NCBI RefSeq assembly: GCF_039541955.1
Contig: NZ_BAABHF010000040.1
Coordinates: 1-64,000 of the forward strand
Reading direction: 5' to 3'
Origin: Actinoallomurus oryzae
Lineage (GTDB): Bacteria > Actinomycetota > Actinomycetes > Streptosporangiales > Streptosporangiaceae
Length of the DNA stretch: 64,000 nt
The notes beneath the pieces were generated by a model. The model worked only from the letters and a program-made list of their open reading frames with translations, was not told the origin of the DNA and made no database searches. This document shows positions 1 through 8,365 of the stretch, one piece after another (the stretch's first letter is position 1; each line of letters begins with the position of its first letter). The position numbers and the translations under genes were made by a program.

Positions 1-56
1 CAGCACACCCACCCATTCTCATCCGCCGGAAGCGGCCCGTCAGGGCCCATCGAAAT

Positions 57-1013
57 CTAGTGCGGGATGCTCCGTCGCGGACGGCGTTCAACGTCTCGGC
101 GGAAGCACTCGATCGCCGCGCGCACCTCGTACTGGGTGTCCGTCTCAGCGAGTCGGTCGAGGTAGAGCTGCCGGCGCGCCAGGCCCGGAAGGTCGACGGT
201 GAAGTACATCGCCATCAGCGGGTTGACGAACAACTCGCTCCCCTGGGTGCGTTCGGTGAACCGGACGTCGCCGAACTCGCCGCGGATCGCGGCGGCGATC
301 TGGCCGTTGACGATGCTGGGCCGCATGGCCGTGTGGCGCTGCGCGTGCGCGACCGCGTCGAGGTAGAGCCTCGCCTCCCGGCCGGCGCTCGGGATCGTCA
401 ACGCGCCCAGGTACGCGCCGTCGCGGTCGAGGGCGGCGAGGTTCTCCAGTACGTGGGCGTGGCACACGCCGTGGTAGGCGTCGATGCCGAAACCGGCGCA
501 CGTCACCAGCCGTACGGGCACCTCCAGCCCGGCGACCGCCGCGAGGCTGGTCATGTCCTCCTCCGGGGTGCCGAGGCCGGATTCGTCGCCGCGCATCAGA
601 ATGTCGGTGCCGCCGTCGACCAGCACGACGGCGTCGAGGTCCAGCCTTCGCACCAGCTCCCGGTACGCCGCGCGCAGCGGGCGCACGCCTGTGCGGGGAA
701 AGGCGTACACCGTCGAGTGCATACCCTGCGCGTCGAGCCAGCGCGCCAGTGTCCGCTCCGGGAAGTACCCGTCGTGCCCCCTCGTGACGGGCGTGACGGC
801 GGCCAGATTCGGCTCGCACCAGTCATCGACGTCGATCAGGTCGAGCGCGCTGAACGACAGGTTCGCCAGCCGCACGGACTTGCCGAGATCCATCAGCGCG
901 AACGCCAGCGGCAGCCCGGCGTAGACGTCGAAGCCGCCGCCCGCACCGGCCACCAGAACCCGGTCCGAACCTCTCAGGGCGGCGAAGAGCGGCGGCTCGT
1001 ACAGCGATGTCAT
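57..1013 (-). CDS. DUF1152 family protein
   Basis: 318 residues. A glycine-rich loop (VLVAGAGGGFDVY) sits near residue 20 and the family signature LVDGGTDILMRGDE near residue 135. I recognise these as the DUF1152 family, whose biochemical role is unknown to me. The Rossmann-like N-terminus suggests a nucleotide or cofactor binder (inference). The ATG at 1013 has GTGAGG just upstream. It is followed 138 bases away by the WYL gene on the same strand, and nothing links the two functionally. No signal peptide or membrane segment is visible. Confidence 0.85.
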   Translation of the reverse strand: MTSLYEPPLFAALRGSDRVLVAGAGGGFDVYAGLPLAFALMDLGKSVRLANLSFSALDLIDVDDWCEPNLAAVTPVTRGHDGYFPERTLARWLDAQGMHSTVYAFPRTGVRPLRAAYRELVRRLDLDAVVLVDGGTDILMRGDESGLGTPEEDMTSLAAVAGLEVPVRLVTCAGFGIDAYHGVCHAHVLENLAALDRDGAYLGALTIPSAGREARLYLDAVAHAQRHTAMRPSIVNGQIAAAIRGEFGDVRFTERTQGSELFVNPLMAMYFTVDLPGLARRQLYLDRLAETDTQYEVRAAIECFRRDVERRPRRSIPH

Positions 1014-1151
1014 GCCTCACGACCCTAGACACGCTCGAGCGTGCCAGGGGTATGCCGGCTGATCGGGAAATTGCCTCCCGTCCTTCGGCGGGCCAGGCCG
1101 CGCGCCGCTCCCGGTGGTGCCGTCGGGAGCGGCGCGGTGTCCGGCGTCCGG

Positions 1152-1664
1152 TCAGCGGTGGGACAGGGCGGGCGGCTTGGACCTCGGCTGGAACGGCAGG
1201 AAGCGCTCCGCGCGGTGGGGACGGGCCGGGATCTCCGTCGCCTCCACGGCCAGCATGCGGTCGAAGCGGAACGCACGGACGCCCTGGCGGAGGCGGCACC
1301 AGGCCACGAGGTACCAGTGTTCGCGGTGGACCAGGCACGTCACCGGCTCCACCTCGCGGATCGTCACGTCTCCCCGCGCGTCGGCGTAGTGGAGGCGGAC
1401 GACCAGCCGCGCGGTGATCGCGCCGGCCGCGGTGCGGGCCCGGCGGGCGGTGGCCGGGTCGAGGGGGCTGGTCAGCGTGGCCAGCGTGGTCGCGACGACT
1501 TCGCTCGGCGCCTCCACGTCGTCGAACAGGTGCCGCAGGGCGCGGCGGGCGGTGGCGGACTGGGGGCCGGCTCCGAGGTGGGCGAGCGACAGGCCCAGGG
1601 CGGCGATCTCGGCGGCGGTCAGGCTCGGACGGGTGCGGACATCGAACATCACGTTCTCGGCCAT
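1152..1664 (-). CDS. stand-alone WYL-domain protein (no HTH)
   Basis: 170 residues from the ATG at 1664 (MAENVMFD). The C-terminal part carries the WYL core (HREHWYLVAWCRLR, then RAFRFDRM). WYL domains usually bind small ligands or nucleic acid in regulators of about 320 residues that begin with a winged helix. Here the protein begins in what is normally the linker and has no DNA-binding domain. The frame can be read further upstream to 1805, but that extension is Arg-rich, shows no helix-turn-helix and has no good start. Either a naturally short WYL protein or a 5'-truncated regulator. Confidence 0.75.
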   Translation of the reverse strand: MAENVMFDVRTRPSLTAAEIAALGLSLAHLGAGPQSATARRALRHLFDDVEAPSEVVATTLATLTSPLDPATARRARTAAGAITARLVVRLHYADARGDVTIREVEPVTCLVHREHWYLVAWCRLRQGVRAFRFDRMLAVEATEIPARPHRAERFLPFQPRSKPPALSHR

Positions 1665-1886
1665 GCCTCGATCATACGTTCGACCACTGACATTTTTACG
1701 TGGCCGAACAGCCAGAACACCATCGTGCCGGTGCCGGCGTGACCCGTACGCCCGGCACCGCCTGGCCCGTCCGCCGGCTGGGCAACTACCATGCCGCAAT
1801 GCCATCTCGCCGGCGGCCTGGGCCCTCCCCGGCGCCTGTTCTCGCTCTCCTCGCGAGTGTGGCCACGCTGGTGTGGTGGGGGTGGC

Positions 1887-2312
1887 TCAGCCCGGGTGGG
1901 CGTACCGATGCTGCGCCGCGCGTACCTCCAGGCACAGCGCGCGCAGGTCGGCGCCGGGCCGGTCGAAGCCGTGCGAGGCGGCGCGCGGGTCGGCGCGGCG
2001 GTGCCGCAGCGTGCTGTTGAACGCCAGGTCGAGCGAGTCGTGCAGCATGTACACGTGGTACCGGATCAGCCCGAGCGCCCGCGTACGGTACTCATCGAGT
2101 TCGGGGATCCCCACCGGCTCCTCCAGCTGCCCCGCCATCCGCACGAACGCGTACGCCAGCCGGGTCGCCTCACGGGCCAGGCGGACGGGCACGTCGTACG
2201 GCTCGACGGCGCAGAGCCGTACGATCCGGTCGCCCTCGGGCTGGATCTCCACGGCCCAGTCGAGCACGGCGATGAGCCGGGCGAGCTCCTCCGGATAGGA
2301 CGAGGCGGACAT
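1887..2312 (-). CDS. hypothetical protein, 141 residues
   Basis: I do not recognise a family. The start at 2312 (MSASSYPEEL) is favoured by GGAGG eight bases upstream. The frame stays open for 77 more codons upstream but that part is low-complexity and Arg-rich. The protein is helical, soluble and acidic in its first half (EYRTRALGLIRYHVYMLHDSLDLAF in the middle, given here in part as RALGLIRYHVYML). It is divergent from boxC with 229 bases between, so it could share a control region with the benzoate genes, but nothing in the sequence proves that. Confidence 0.6.
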   Translation of the reverse strand: MSASSYPEELARLIAVLDWAVEIQPEGDRIVRLCAVEPYDVPVRLAREATRLAYAFVRMAGQLEEPVGIPELDEYRTRALGLIRYHVYMLHDSLDLAFNSTLRHRRADPRAASHGFDRPGADLRALCLEVRAAQHRYAHPG

Positions 2313-2507
2313 GAGGACGACCTCCGCGGCATGGGCGGCCGGCGTTAGGCCGCCGCCTCCACTCTCGTCCCTGCCGGGGCACGGGACAAGCCGAACGGAA
2401 CACCCATCTCTCCGTCGGCGCCTGCCCGGCCGGCCCCCGCCCACAGGCCCCGCGGATACCCCTGTCCTCTTTTTTCTACAAAACCTAGACGCAGGTCGAA
2501 GAAACTT

Positions 2508-2513
2508 TAGAAT
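2508..2513 (+). promoter_or_regulatory. candidate -10 element for boxC
   Basis: TAGAAT lies 28 bases before the boxC start in a locally A/T-rich stretch (2470-2515) that stands out from the GC-rich surroundings. A weak -35 (TAGACG, 2486-2491) is 16 bases upstream. It fits a short leader with AGGAGGAG as ribosome site at 2531-2538. Visual call only. Confidence 0.35.
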
Positions 2514-2541
2514 GATCGGAAGACCGAGCGAGGAGGAGACC

Positions 2542-4146
2542 ATGTCAGGCTCCGAGCCATCGGTGTCGTTCCAGACCCGTCCCGACCGCTACCGCCACTG
2601 GCGGATGGAGTTCGACGGCGAGGTCGCCTACCTCGTGATGGACGTCGACGAGCAGGGCGGGCTGCGGCCCGGCTACGAGCTGAAGCTCAACTCCTACGAC
2701 CTCGGGGTCGACATCGAGTTGTACGACGCCGTGCAGCGGCTGCGGTTCGAGCATCCCGAGGTGCGCGCCGTCGTCATCACGAGCGGCGACGACAAGGTGT
2801 TCTGCGCCGGAGCCAACATCCGCATGCTGGCCGCCGCCGGCCATCCCTGGAAGGTGAACTTCTGCAAGTTCACCAACGAGACCCGGTGCGGCATCGAGGA
2901 CGCCTCCGAGCACTCCGGCCAGACCTACATCGCCGCGGTGAACGGCACCGCCTCCGGCGGCGGCTACGAGATCGCGCTCGCGTGCGACCGCATCCTGCTC
3001 ATCGACGACCGTTCGGCGGCGGTGTCGCTGCCGGAGGTGCCGCTGCTCGGCGTCCTGCCCGGCACCGGCGGGCTCACCCGGGTCGTGGACAAGCGCCGCG
3101 TGCGCCGCGACCGGGCCGACGTCTTCGCGACGAAGCCGGAGGGGGTCAAGGGCCGCACCGCGGTCGAGTGGGGCCTGGTCGACGAGGCGGTCCCCCGCAG
3201 CAGATTCGAGCAGACCGTACGCGAGCGCGCGCGGCAGGCCGCCGCCGAGTCGACGCGCACCGGCGAGGGCGGCGTCAGCCTCCCGATGCTCGAACCCGAG
3301 ATCACCCCCGACCGGATCGTGTACCGGCACGTGACCGCCGAACTCGACGGCGACCGGGTGACCATCACGATCCGCGCGCCGGAGGACGCGGTGCCGCCCG
3401 CGGTCGTCGACGCGGACTTCTGGCCGCTCGCCATGACCCGCGAGCTCGACGACCTCATCCTCTGGCTGCGCACCAACGAGCCCGAGCGCGGCACCTGGGT
3501 GCTCAAGACGACGGGCGACATCGACGCCGTGCTCGCGCATGAGGAGGCGATGACCGGCGACAAGGACTGGCTCGCCGCCGAGATCCGGCACTACTACAAG
3601 CGGACGCTCAAGCGGCTCGACGTGACGAGCCGCAGCCTGGTCGCGCTGATCGAGCCGGGGAGCTGTTTCGCCGGCGCCCTGCTGGAGACGGCGCTCGCGT
3701 GCGACCGGCAGTACATGCTCGAGGGCGCCGAGATCGTGGTCACCGAGGCGAACTTCGGCGCGTTCCCGATGGCGAACGGCTGGAGCCGGCTGGCGTCGCG
3801 CTTCCACGGCGAGGACGAGCCGCTGCGCGACGTGCGCGGGCGGCGGCTCGGCTCGGAGGAGGCCGACGAGCTCGGCCTGGTCACGCTGGCCCTCGACGAC
3901 ATCGACTGGGACGACGAGATCCGCATCGCGCTGGAAGAACGCGCCTCGCTCAGCCCCGACGCGCTGACCGGCATGGAGGCCAACCATCGGTTCGCCGGAC
4001 CTGAGACGCTGGAGACCAAGATCTTCGGCCGCCTCTCCGCGTGGCAGAACTGGATCTTCACCCGGCCCGGCGCGTCCGGGCCCGAAGGTGCCCTGAGCAA
4101 GTACGGCACCGGTGTACGAGCGACCTTCGACCGAAGAAGGACATGA
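2542..4146 (+). CDS. boxC: benzoyl-CoA-dihydrodiol lyase (BoxC)
   Basis: 534 residues. BoxC opens the ring of 2,3-epoxybenzoyl-CoA hydrolytically to 3,4-dehydroadipyl-CoA semialdehyde and formate in the aerobic box pathway. Two crotonase-like halves are visible: the first with KVFCAGANIRML (residues 85-96) and NGTASGGGYEIALACDR (134-150), the second with IEPGSCFAGALLETALACDR near residue 380. Length fits the family. Start at 2542 is set by AGGAGGAGAC. The stop overlaps an ATG (ATGA, 4143-4146) that opens a small frame before boxB. It leads a boxC-boxB-ligase operon. Confidence 0.95.
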   Translation: MSGSEPSVSFQTRPDRYRHWRMEFDGEVAYLVMDVDEQGGLRPGYELKLNSYDLGVDIELYDAVQRLRFEHPEVRAVVITSGDDKVFCAGANIRMLAAAGHPWKVNFCKFTNETRCGIEDASEHSGQTYIAAVNGTASGGGYEIALACDRILLIDDRSAAVSLPEVPLLGVLPGTGGLTRVVDKRRVRRDRADVFATKPEGVKGRTAVEWGLVDEAVPRSRFEQTVRERARQAAAESTRTGEGGVSLPMLEPEITPDRIVYRHVTAELDGDRVTITIRAPEDAVPPAVVDADFWPLAMTRELDDLILWLRTNEPERGTWVLKTTGDIDAVLAHEEAMTGDKDWLAAEIRHYYKRTLKRLDVTSRSLVALIEPGSCFAGALLETALACDRQYMLEGAEIVVTEANFGAFPMANGWSRLASRFHGEDEPLRDVRGRRLGSEEADELGLVTLALDDIDWDDEIRIALEERASLSPDALTGMEANHRFAGPETLETKIFGRLSAWQNWIFTRPGASGPEGALSKYGTGVRATFDRRRT

Positions 4147-4285
4147 TGCAAGCGAGCCCGACGCCGCGAAGCAAGCCGGCCGCGGAGCGAGTGAGGAGGG
4201 TGAGCGACCAATGAGCACGGAGCGAGCCCGACGCAGCGAGCGGAGTGGGCGGCGCCGCGAAGCAAGCCGGCCGCGGAGCGAGTGA
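4143..4285 (+). other. two chained tiny frames between boxC and boxB
   Basis: Frame 1 (4143-4214, 23 codons) starts in an ATGA overlap with the boxC stop. Its own stop overlaps the ATG of frame 2 (ATGA, 4211-4214). Frame 2 (4211-4285, 24 codons, begins MSTERARRSER) ends 16 bases before boxB and is preceded by GAGGAGGGTGAGCGACCA, the same ribosome site as boxB. The peptides are Arg/Ser/Glu-rich and probably have no function of their own. They look like by-products of a duplicated start region and may couple boxB translation to boxC. Confidence 0.3.
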
Positions 4286-4309
4286 GGAGGGTGAGCGACC
4301 AATGAGCAC
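4162..4309 (+). repeat. 57-bp tandem duplication of the boxB initiation region
   Basis: The 57 bases at 4162-4218 and 4253-4309 read as identical. They cover the ribosome site GAGGAGGGTGAGCGACCA and the start codon ATGAGCAC. A second shared block, AGCGAGCCCGACGC, occurs at 4151-4164 and 4221-4234. The second copy serves boxB and the first opens a 24-codon frame. Confidence 0.85.
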
Positions 4310-5717
4310 AGCGGACTACCAGGAGAAGATTCCGAACAACGTCGGGCTGGCCGACGACCGGCGGTTGCAGCGGGCGCTGGAGTCGTGGCAGCCGGGGTTC
4401 CGCGACTGGTGGGCCGAGATGGGGCCCGAGCTGCCGACCGAGGACGTCTACCTGCGCACCGCCGTGAACGTCGGCCGCGAGGGCTGGGCGCACTTCGGGC
4501 ACGTGCCGGTGAGCGAGTACCGCTGGGGCATCTTCCTCGCCGAGCCCCGCCCCGACCGGCGCATCGCGTTCGGCGAGCACAAGGGCGAGCCGGCCTGGCA
4601 GAAGGTGCCCGGGGAGTACCGCTCGGCGCTGCAGCGCCTCATCGTGATCCAGGGCGACACCGAACCGGCGAGCGTCGAGCAGCAGCGCCGCCTCGGCTAC
4701 ACCGCGCCCAGCCTGTACGACCTGCGCAACCTGTTCCAGGTCAACGTCGAGGAGGGCCGTCACCTGTGGGCGATGGTCTACCTGCTGCACGCCTTCTTCG
4801 GCCGCGAGGGCCGGGAGGAGGCCCAGGAACTGCTGCGCCGCAACTCCGGCAGCGAGGACTCCCCGCGCATCCTGGGCGCGTTCAACGAGGAGACGCCCGA
4901 CTGGCTGTCGTTCTTCATGTTCACCTACTTCACCGACCGGGACGGCAAGTACCAGCTCGGCACGCTGAAGGAGAGCGGCTTCGACCCGCTGTCGCGCACG
5001 TGTGAGTTCATGCTCAAGGAGGAGGCCCACCACATGTTCGTGGGCACCACGGGCGTGGACCGCGTCGTCGGGCGCACCGCGCGGCTGATGGTCGAGCACG
5101 ACACCGACGACGCCGGCCCGTACGGCGCGATCCCGCTGAACGTGATCCAGAAGTACCTGAACTTCCACTACAGCGTCAGCCTGGACCTGTTCGGCGGCGA
5201 GACCTCCACGAACGTCGCCAACTACTTCTCCGCCGGGCTCAAGGGCCGCTGGCAGGAGGAACGCCGCAAGGACGACCACCGGCTCACCGACCGGGGCGCG
5301 TACGTGGACGCCGTCGAGGACGGCCGGCCGGCGCGCGTGGAGGTCGAGGCGCTGACCGCGCTCAACACCGACCTGCGGAACGAGTACATCGCCGACTGCG
5401 AGAGCGGCGTCAAGCGCTGGAACCGCATCCTCGCCGACGCCGGTCTCCCCCACCGGCTCGCTCTGCCGGACCGCGCGTTCAACCGGTACGTCGGGGCGTT
5501 CGCCGGGATCAACGCCTCGCCCACCGGCGAGGTACTGACGGACGCCGAATGGGAGGCGCGCAAGGATGCCTGGCTCCCGACCGACGCGGACAAGGCGTTC
5601 GTCGCGTCCCTCATGCATCCGGTGTACGAGCCGGGTAAGATCGCAAGTTGGCTCGAACCCCCGCGTAACGGAATCAACGGCAAGCCGTTCGACTACGAAT
5701 ACGTTCACTTCCTCTAA
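4302..5717 (+). CDS. boxB: benzoyl-CoA 2,3-epoxidase, oxygenase subunit (BoxB)
   Basis: 471 residues, the usual BoxB length. BoxB is the di-iron oxygenase that epoxidises benzoyl-CoA with O2. It takes electrons from the reductase BoxA. Two ligand-type motifs are visible: EEGRH (E151, H154) and EEAHH (E241, H244), matching the ExxH pairs of known BoxB. The start at 4302 uses the second copy of the duplicated ribosome site. The downstream ligase begins 14 bases after the stop. No BoxA gene lies in this window. Confidence 0.95.
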   Translation: MSTADYQEKIPNNVGLADDRRLQRALESWQPGFRDWWAEMGPELPTEDVYLRTAVNVGREGWAHFGHVPVSEYRWGIFLAEPRPDRRIAFGEHKGEPAWQKVPGEYRSALQRLIVIQGDTEPASVEQQRRLGYTAPSLYDLRNLFQVNVEEGRHLWAMVYLLHAFFGREGREEAQELLRRNSGSEDSPRILGAFNEETPDWLSFFMFTYFTDRDGKYQLGTLKESGFDPLSRTCEFMLKEEAHHMFVGTTGVDRVVGRTARLMVEHDTDDAGPYGAIPLNVIQKYLNFHYSVSLDLFGGETSTNVANYFSAGLKGRWQEERRKDDHRLTDRGAYVDAVEDGRPARVEVEALTALNTDLRNEYIADCESGVKRWNRILADAGLPHRLALPDRAFNRYVGAFAGINASPTGEVLTDAEWEARKDAWLPTDADKAFVASLMHPVYEPGKIASWLEPPRNGINGKPFDYEYVHFL

Positions 5718-5731
5718 AAGGGCGTGGTCCG

Positions 5732-7282
5732 GTGTTCAACGCCTCCACTTACCTCGTCGACCGGCATGTCGAATCCGGCGGCGGCGACCGCACGGCGGTG
5801 ACCGGGCCCGGGGGGACCCTCACCTACGCGGAGCTGCTCGACCGGGTCCGGCGCATGGCCTCGGGCCTGCGCGAGCTGGGCGTGCGGCCCGAAGAGCGCG
5901 TCATGATCTTCATGCCGGACTCCCCCGACATGCTCGCGCTCATCCTCGGCGCGATGCGGATCGGCGCGGTGCCCGTCCCCGTGTCGACCATGATGACCGC
6001 GCACGACCTCGGCGGAGTGCTGCGCGACTCACGGGCCCGCGTGCTGGCGGCCGGCGCGGAGTTCGCCGCCGCCGCGGAGGAGGCCGCCGCGTCAGCGTCC
6101 GACCTCGCGGTGTTCGCCCTCACCGGGGAGGCGCCGCCACGGGCGCCGGCCTGGGCGCAGAGCCACCTGCTGAGCAAGATCGCCGAGAGCGACGGCGCCG
6201 GCGACCCGTACCCGACGAGCCCGGACTCCACCGCGCTGTGGCTCTACACCTCCGGCACCACCGGCCTGCCCAAGGGCGCGGTCCACCGGCACGCGTCGAT
6301 CCGGTCGGTCTGCGAGACGTACGGCGCGCGGGTGCTGGGCATCCGGCCGGACGACCGCTGCCTGTCCGTGCCCAAGCTGTTCTTCGCCTACGGCATCGGC
6401 AACTCCTGCTTCTTCCCGCTCTCCGCGGGAGCGTCGGCCGTACTCGAACCGGCCCGTCCCACGCCCGCCGGCATCGCCGAGCGGCTGCTCGCCGAACGCC
6501 CCACGCTGTTCTTCGGCGTGCCGACCTTCTACGCCGCGCTGCTGTCCGCCGACCTGCCGCCGGAGACGTTCGCGTCCGTACGGCAGGCGGTCTCGGCGGG
6601 AGAGCCGCTGCCCGCGCCGATCTTCCGGCGATTCGCCGAACGGTTCGACGTGGAGATCCTCGACGGCATCGGGGCGACGGAGGCGCTGCACATCTTCGTC
6701 TCCAACCGTCCCGGCGAGGTGCGTCCCGGCTCGACCGGCCTGCCGGTGCCGGGCTACGACGTGCGGATCGTCGACGACGCCGGCGCCGACGTCCCGTACG
6801 GCACTCCGGGGCATCTCATGGTGCGCGGCGACTCGATCGCGACCGGCTACTGGTGCCGTACCCAGGTCACGCGCCGCGTGTTCCAGGGCGAGTGGCTGCG
6901 CACCGGCGACACCTACGTCGCCGACGAGGACGGCTCGCTGCGGTTCCTCGGCCGCTCCGACGACATGATCAAGGCGGCGGGCATCTGGGTCTCGCCGAGC
7001 GAGGTGGAGGCGCGCCTGCTGGAGCATCCGGACGTCGCGCAGGCGGTGGTGGTCGCGATGCCCGACGGCGACGGCCTGGACAAACCGGTCGCCGGCATCG
7101 TACGGGCCGAGGGCGCGGCGGTGACCGAGGAGGAGATCATCGCGTTCTGCCGCGAGGGGCTGGCGGCGTTCAAGCGCCCGCGCGCGGTGCTGTTCCTCGA
7201 CTCGCTGCCGACCACGGCGACCGGCAAGGTCCAGCGGTACGTCCTGCGCGACGCGTTGCGGGAGCGCGGCTTCACGCCCTGA
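5732..7282 (+). CDS. benzoate-CoA ligase (AMP-forming)
   Basis: 516 residues starting with GTG at 5732 behind AAAAGGG. ANL-superfamily adenylating enzyme: P-loop YTSGTTGLPKG at 172-182, YGIGN-type aromatic-site segment (FFAYGIGNSCFFPL), and C-terminal lysine motif TATGKVQRYVLR. The family closest by pattern is benzoate-CoA ligase, which makes the benzoyl-CoA used by BoxB. Its place 14 bases after boxB supports benzoate or a close analogue as substrate. A related aryl-CoA ligase specificity cannot be excluded. Confidence 0.88.
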   Translation: MFNASTYLVDRHVESGGGDRTAVTGPGGTLTYAELLDRVRRMASGLRELGVRPEERVMIFMPDSPDMLALILGAMRIGAVPVPVSTMMTAHDLGGVLRDSRARVLAAGAEFAAAAEEAAASASDLAVFALTGEAPPRAPAWAQSHLLSKIAESDGAGDPYPTSPDSTALWLYTSGTTGLPKGAVHRHASIRSVCETYGARVLGIRPDDRCLSVPKLFFAYGIGNSCFFPLSAGASAVLEPARPTPAGIAERLLAERPTLFFGVPTFYAALLSADLPPETFASVRQAVSAGEPLPAPIFRRFAERFDVEILDGIGATEALHIFVSNRPGEVRPGSTGLPVPGYDVRIVDDAGADVPYGTPGHLMVRGDSIATGYWCRTQVTRRVFQGEWLRTGDTYVADEDGSLRFLGRSDDMIKAAGIWVSPSEVEARLLEHPDVAQAVVVAMPDGDGLDKPVAGIVRAEGAAVTEEEIIAFCREGLAAFKRPRAVLFLDSLPTTATGKVQRYVLRDALRERGFTP

Positions 7283-7351
7283 CGGTTCGCACGCGTGTTT
7301 GACCCTGTCTCCTCCGGGGAGTCTGGCTGCAGACTTCGGGAGGTAGGGAGC

Positions 7352-8182
7352 ATGACCGCACAGGGTGCGCGCTTCAAGGTCACGGGCAGCCGGGTGTCAT
7401 CCAGCGGTGCGTTCCGCGCGCTCGGCCGCGCCGGGCTGGCCGCGCGTGGCGTCATCTACATCATCGTCGGCGTGCTGGCGGTCCAGATCGCCTTCGGCAA
7501 GGGCGGCAAGGAGGCCGACCGGCAGGGGGCGCTGCAGACCGTCGCCCGGACACCCGGCGGCACGGTCCTGCTCTGGCTGCTGGCGGTCGGCCTGGCAGGC
7601 ATGGCGATCTGGCGCTTCAGCGAGGCGATCTGGGGCCAGTCCGTGCCCGAGGGCGACAAGGCCACCAAGCGCCTGTCCTCCCTCGCCCGCGGTGTGTTCT
7701 ACACCGTGGTCTGCGCGAGCACGGTCGCCTTCACGGTCGGCGCGGGCGGGCCGGGCTCCAGCGACAAGAAGAGCAAGGACTGGACCGGCAAGGCGATGCA
7801 CGACCTGCCGGCCGGCCGCTGGCTCGTGCTCATCGCCGGGCTCGGGCTGGTCGCCATCGGCGTCGGCATCGCCGTCGCCGCGCTCCGGACCAAGTTCGAG
7901 AAGAAGCTGCGCACCCACGAGATGAGCCCCGGCGTCCGCAGGGCGGTCACGACGGTGGGCGTCATCGGCAAGTCCACCCGTGCGCTCGTGTACGCGGCGG
8001 CGGGCGGGTTCATCGCCTACGCGGCCATCACGTTCGACGCGGACAAGGCCAAGGGCGTGGACGGCACGCTACGGCAGTTCTCGCACACCGGAGCCGGGCC
8101 GTGGCTGCTGGTCCTGGTCGCGTTCGGCCTCATCGTGTTCGGCGTGTACTCCTTCTGCGAGGCGCGCTGGCGCCGCGTCTGA
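7352..8182 (+). CDS. DUF1206 integral membrane protein
   Basis: 276 residues from the ATG at 7352 behind GGGAGGTAGGGAG. Three consecutive repeats of the DUF1206 type, each with two hydrophobic helices and a conserved start such as ALGRAGLAARGVIYIIVG or AVTTVGVIGKSTRALVYAAA. That gives about six membrane spans. Function is unknown. It follows the ligase by 69 bases and has its own ribosome site, so it may or may not belong to the box operon. Confidence 0.85.
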   Translation: MTAQGARFKVTGSRVSSSGAFRALGRAGLAARGVIYIIVGVLAVQIAFGKGGKEADRQGALQTVARTPGGTVLLWLLAVGLAGMAIWRFSEAIWGQSVPEGDKATKRLSSLARGVFYTVVCASTVAFTVGAGGPGSSDKKSKDWTGKAMHDLPAGRWLVLIAGLGLVAIGVGIAVAALRTKFEKKLRTHEMSPGVRRAVTTVGVIGKSTRALVYAAAGGFIAYAAITFDADKAKGVDGTLRQFSHTGAGPWLLVLVAFGLIVFGVYSFCEARWRRV

Positions 8183-8185
8183 CCC

Positions 8186-8200
8186 ACGGGCCCCGCCCGT
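8186..8200. terminator. short GC hairpin after the DUF1206 gene
   Basis: ACGGGC and GCCCGT are separated by three bases directly after the stop codon. It could be a weak terminator. There is no U-run, which is common in GC-rich actinomycetes. Confidence 0.3.
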
Positions 8201-8303
8201 ACGGCCGAGGTCCGCGGCAGCGGTAGGGCGGCGAGAGGGGGTTTCCCGTCTCCCACCGTGGCCCTGTTCCCGGCTTCGCCGACTTTCCGGCGATGGCGGT
8301 GTT

Positions 8304-8319
8304 TGTGTCGTCTTACACA
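8304..8319 (+). promoter_or_regulatory. Crp/Fnr-type operator upstream of the crp-like gene
   Basis: TGTGT and ACACA are separated by six bases, a perfect 16-bp inverted repeat with the geometry of Crp sites (TGTGA-N6-TCACA). It lies 46 bases before the Crp-like gene, in a region otherwise without symmetry. Self-regulation is the simplest reading (inference). Confidence 0.55.
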
Positions 8320-8365
8320 GAGGAAGCTGAAGCCAGGCACTCGGCATGACCTCACGGAGGAGACG

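Noticed and set aside
2311..2541. Start of BoxC at the upstream in-frame ATG (2311)
   Set aside because: The extension is low-complexity and crosses the promoter region; AGGAGGAG sits before the ATG at 2542.
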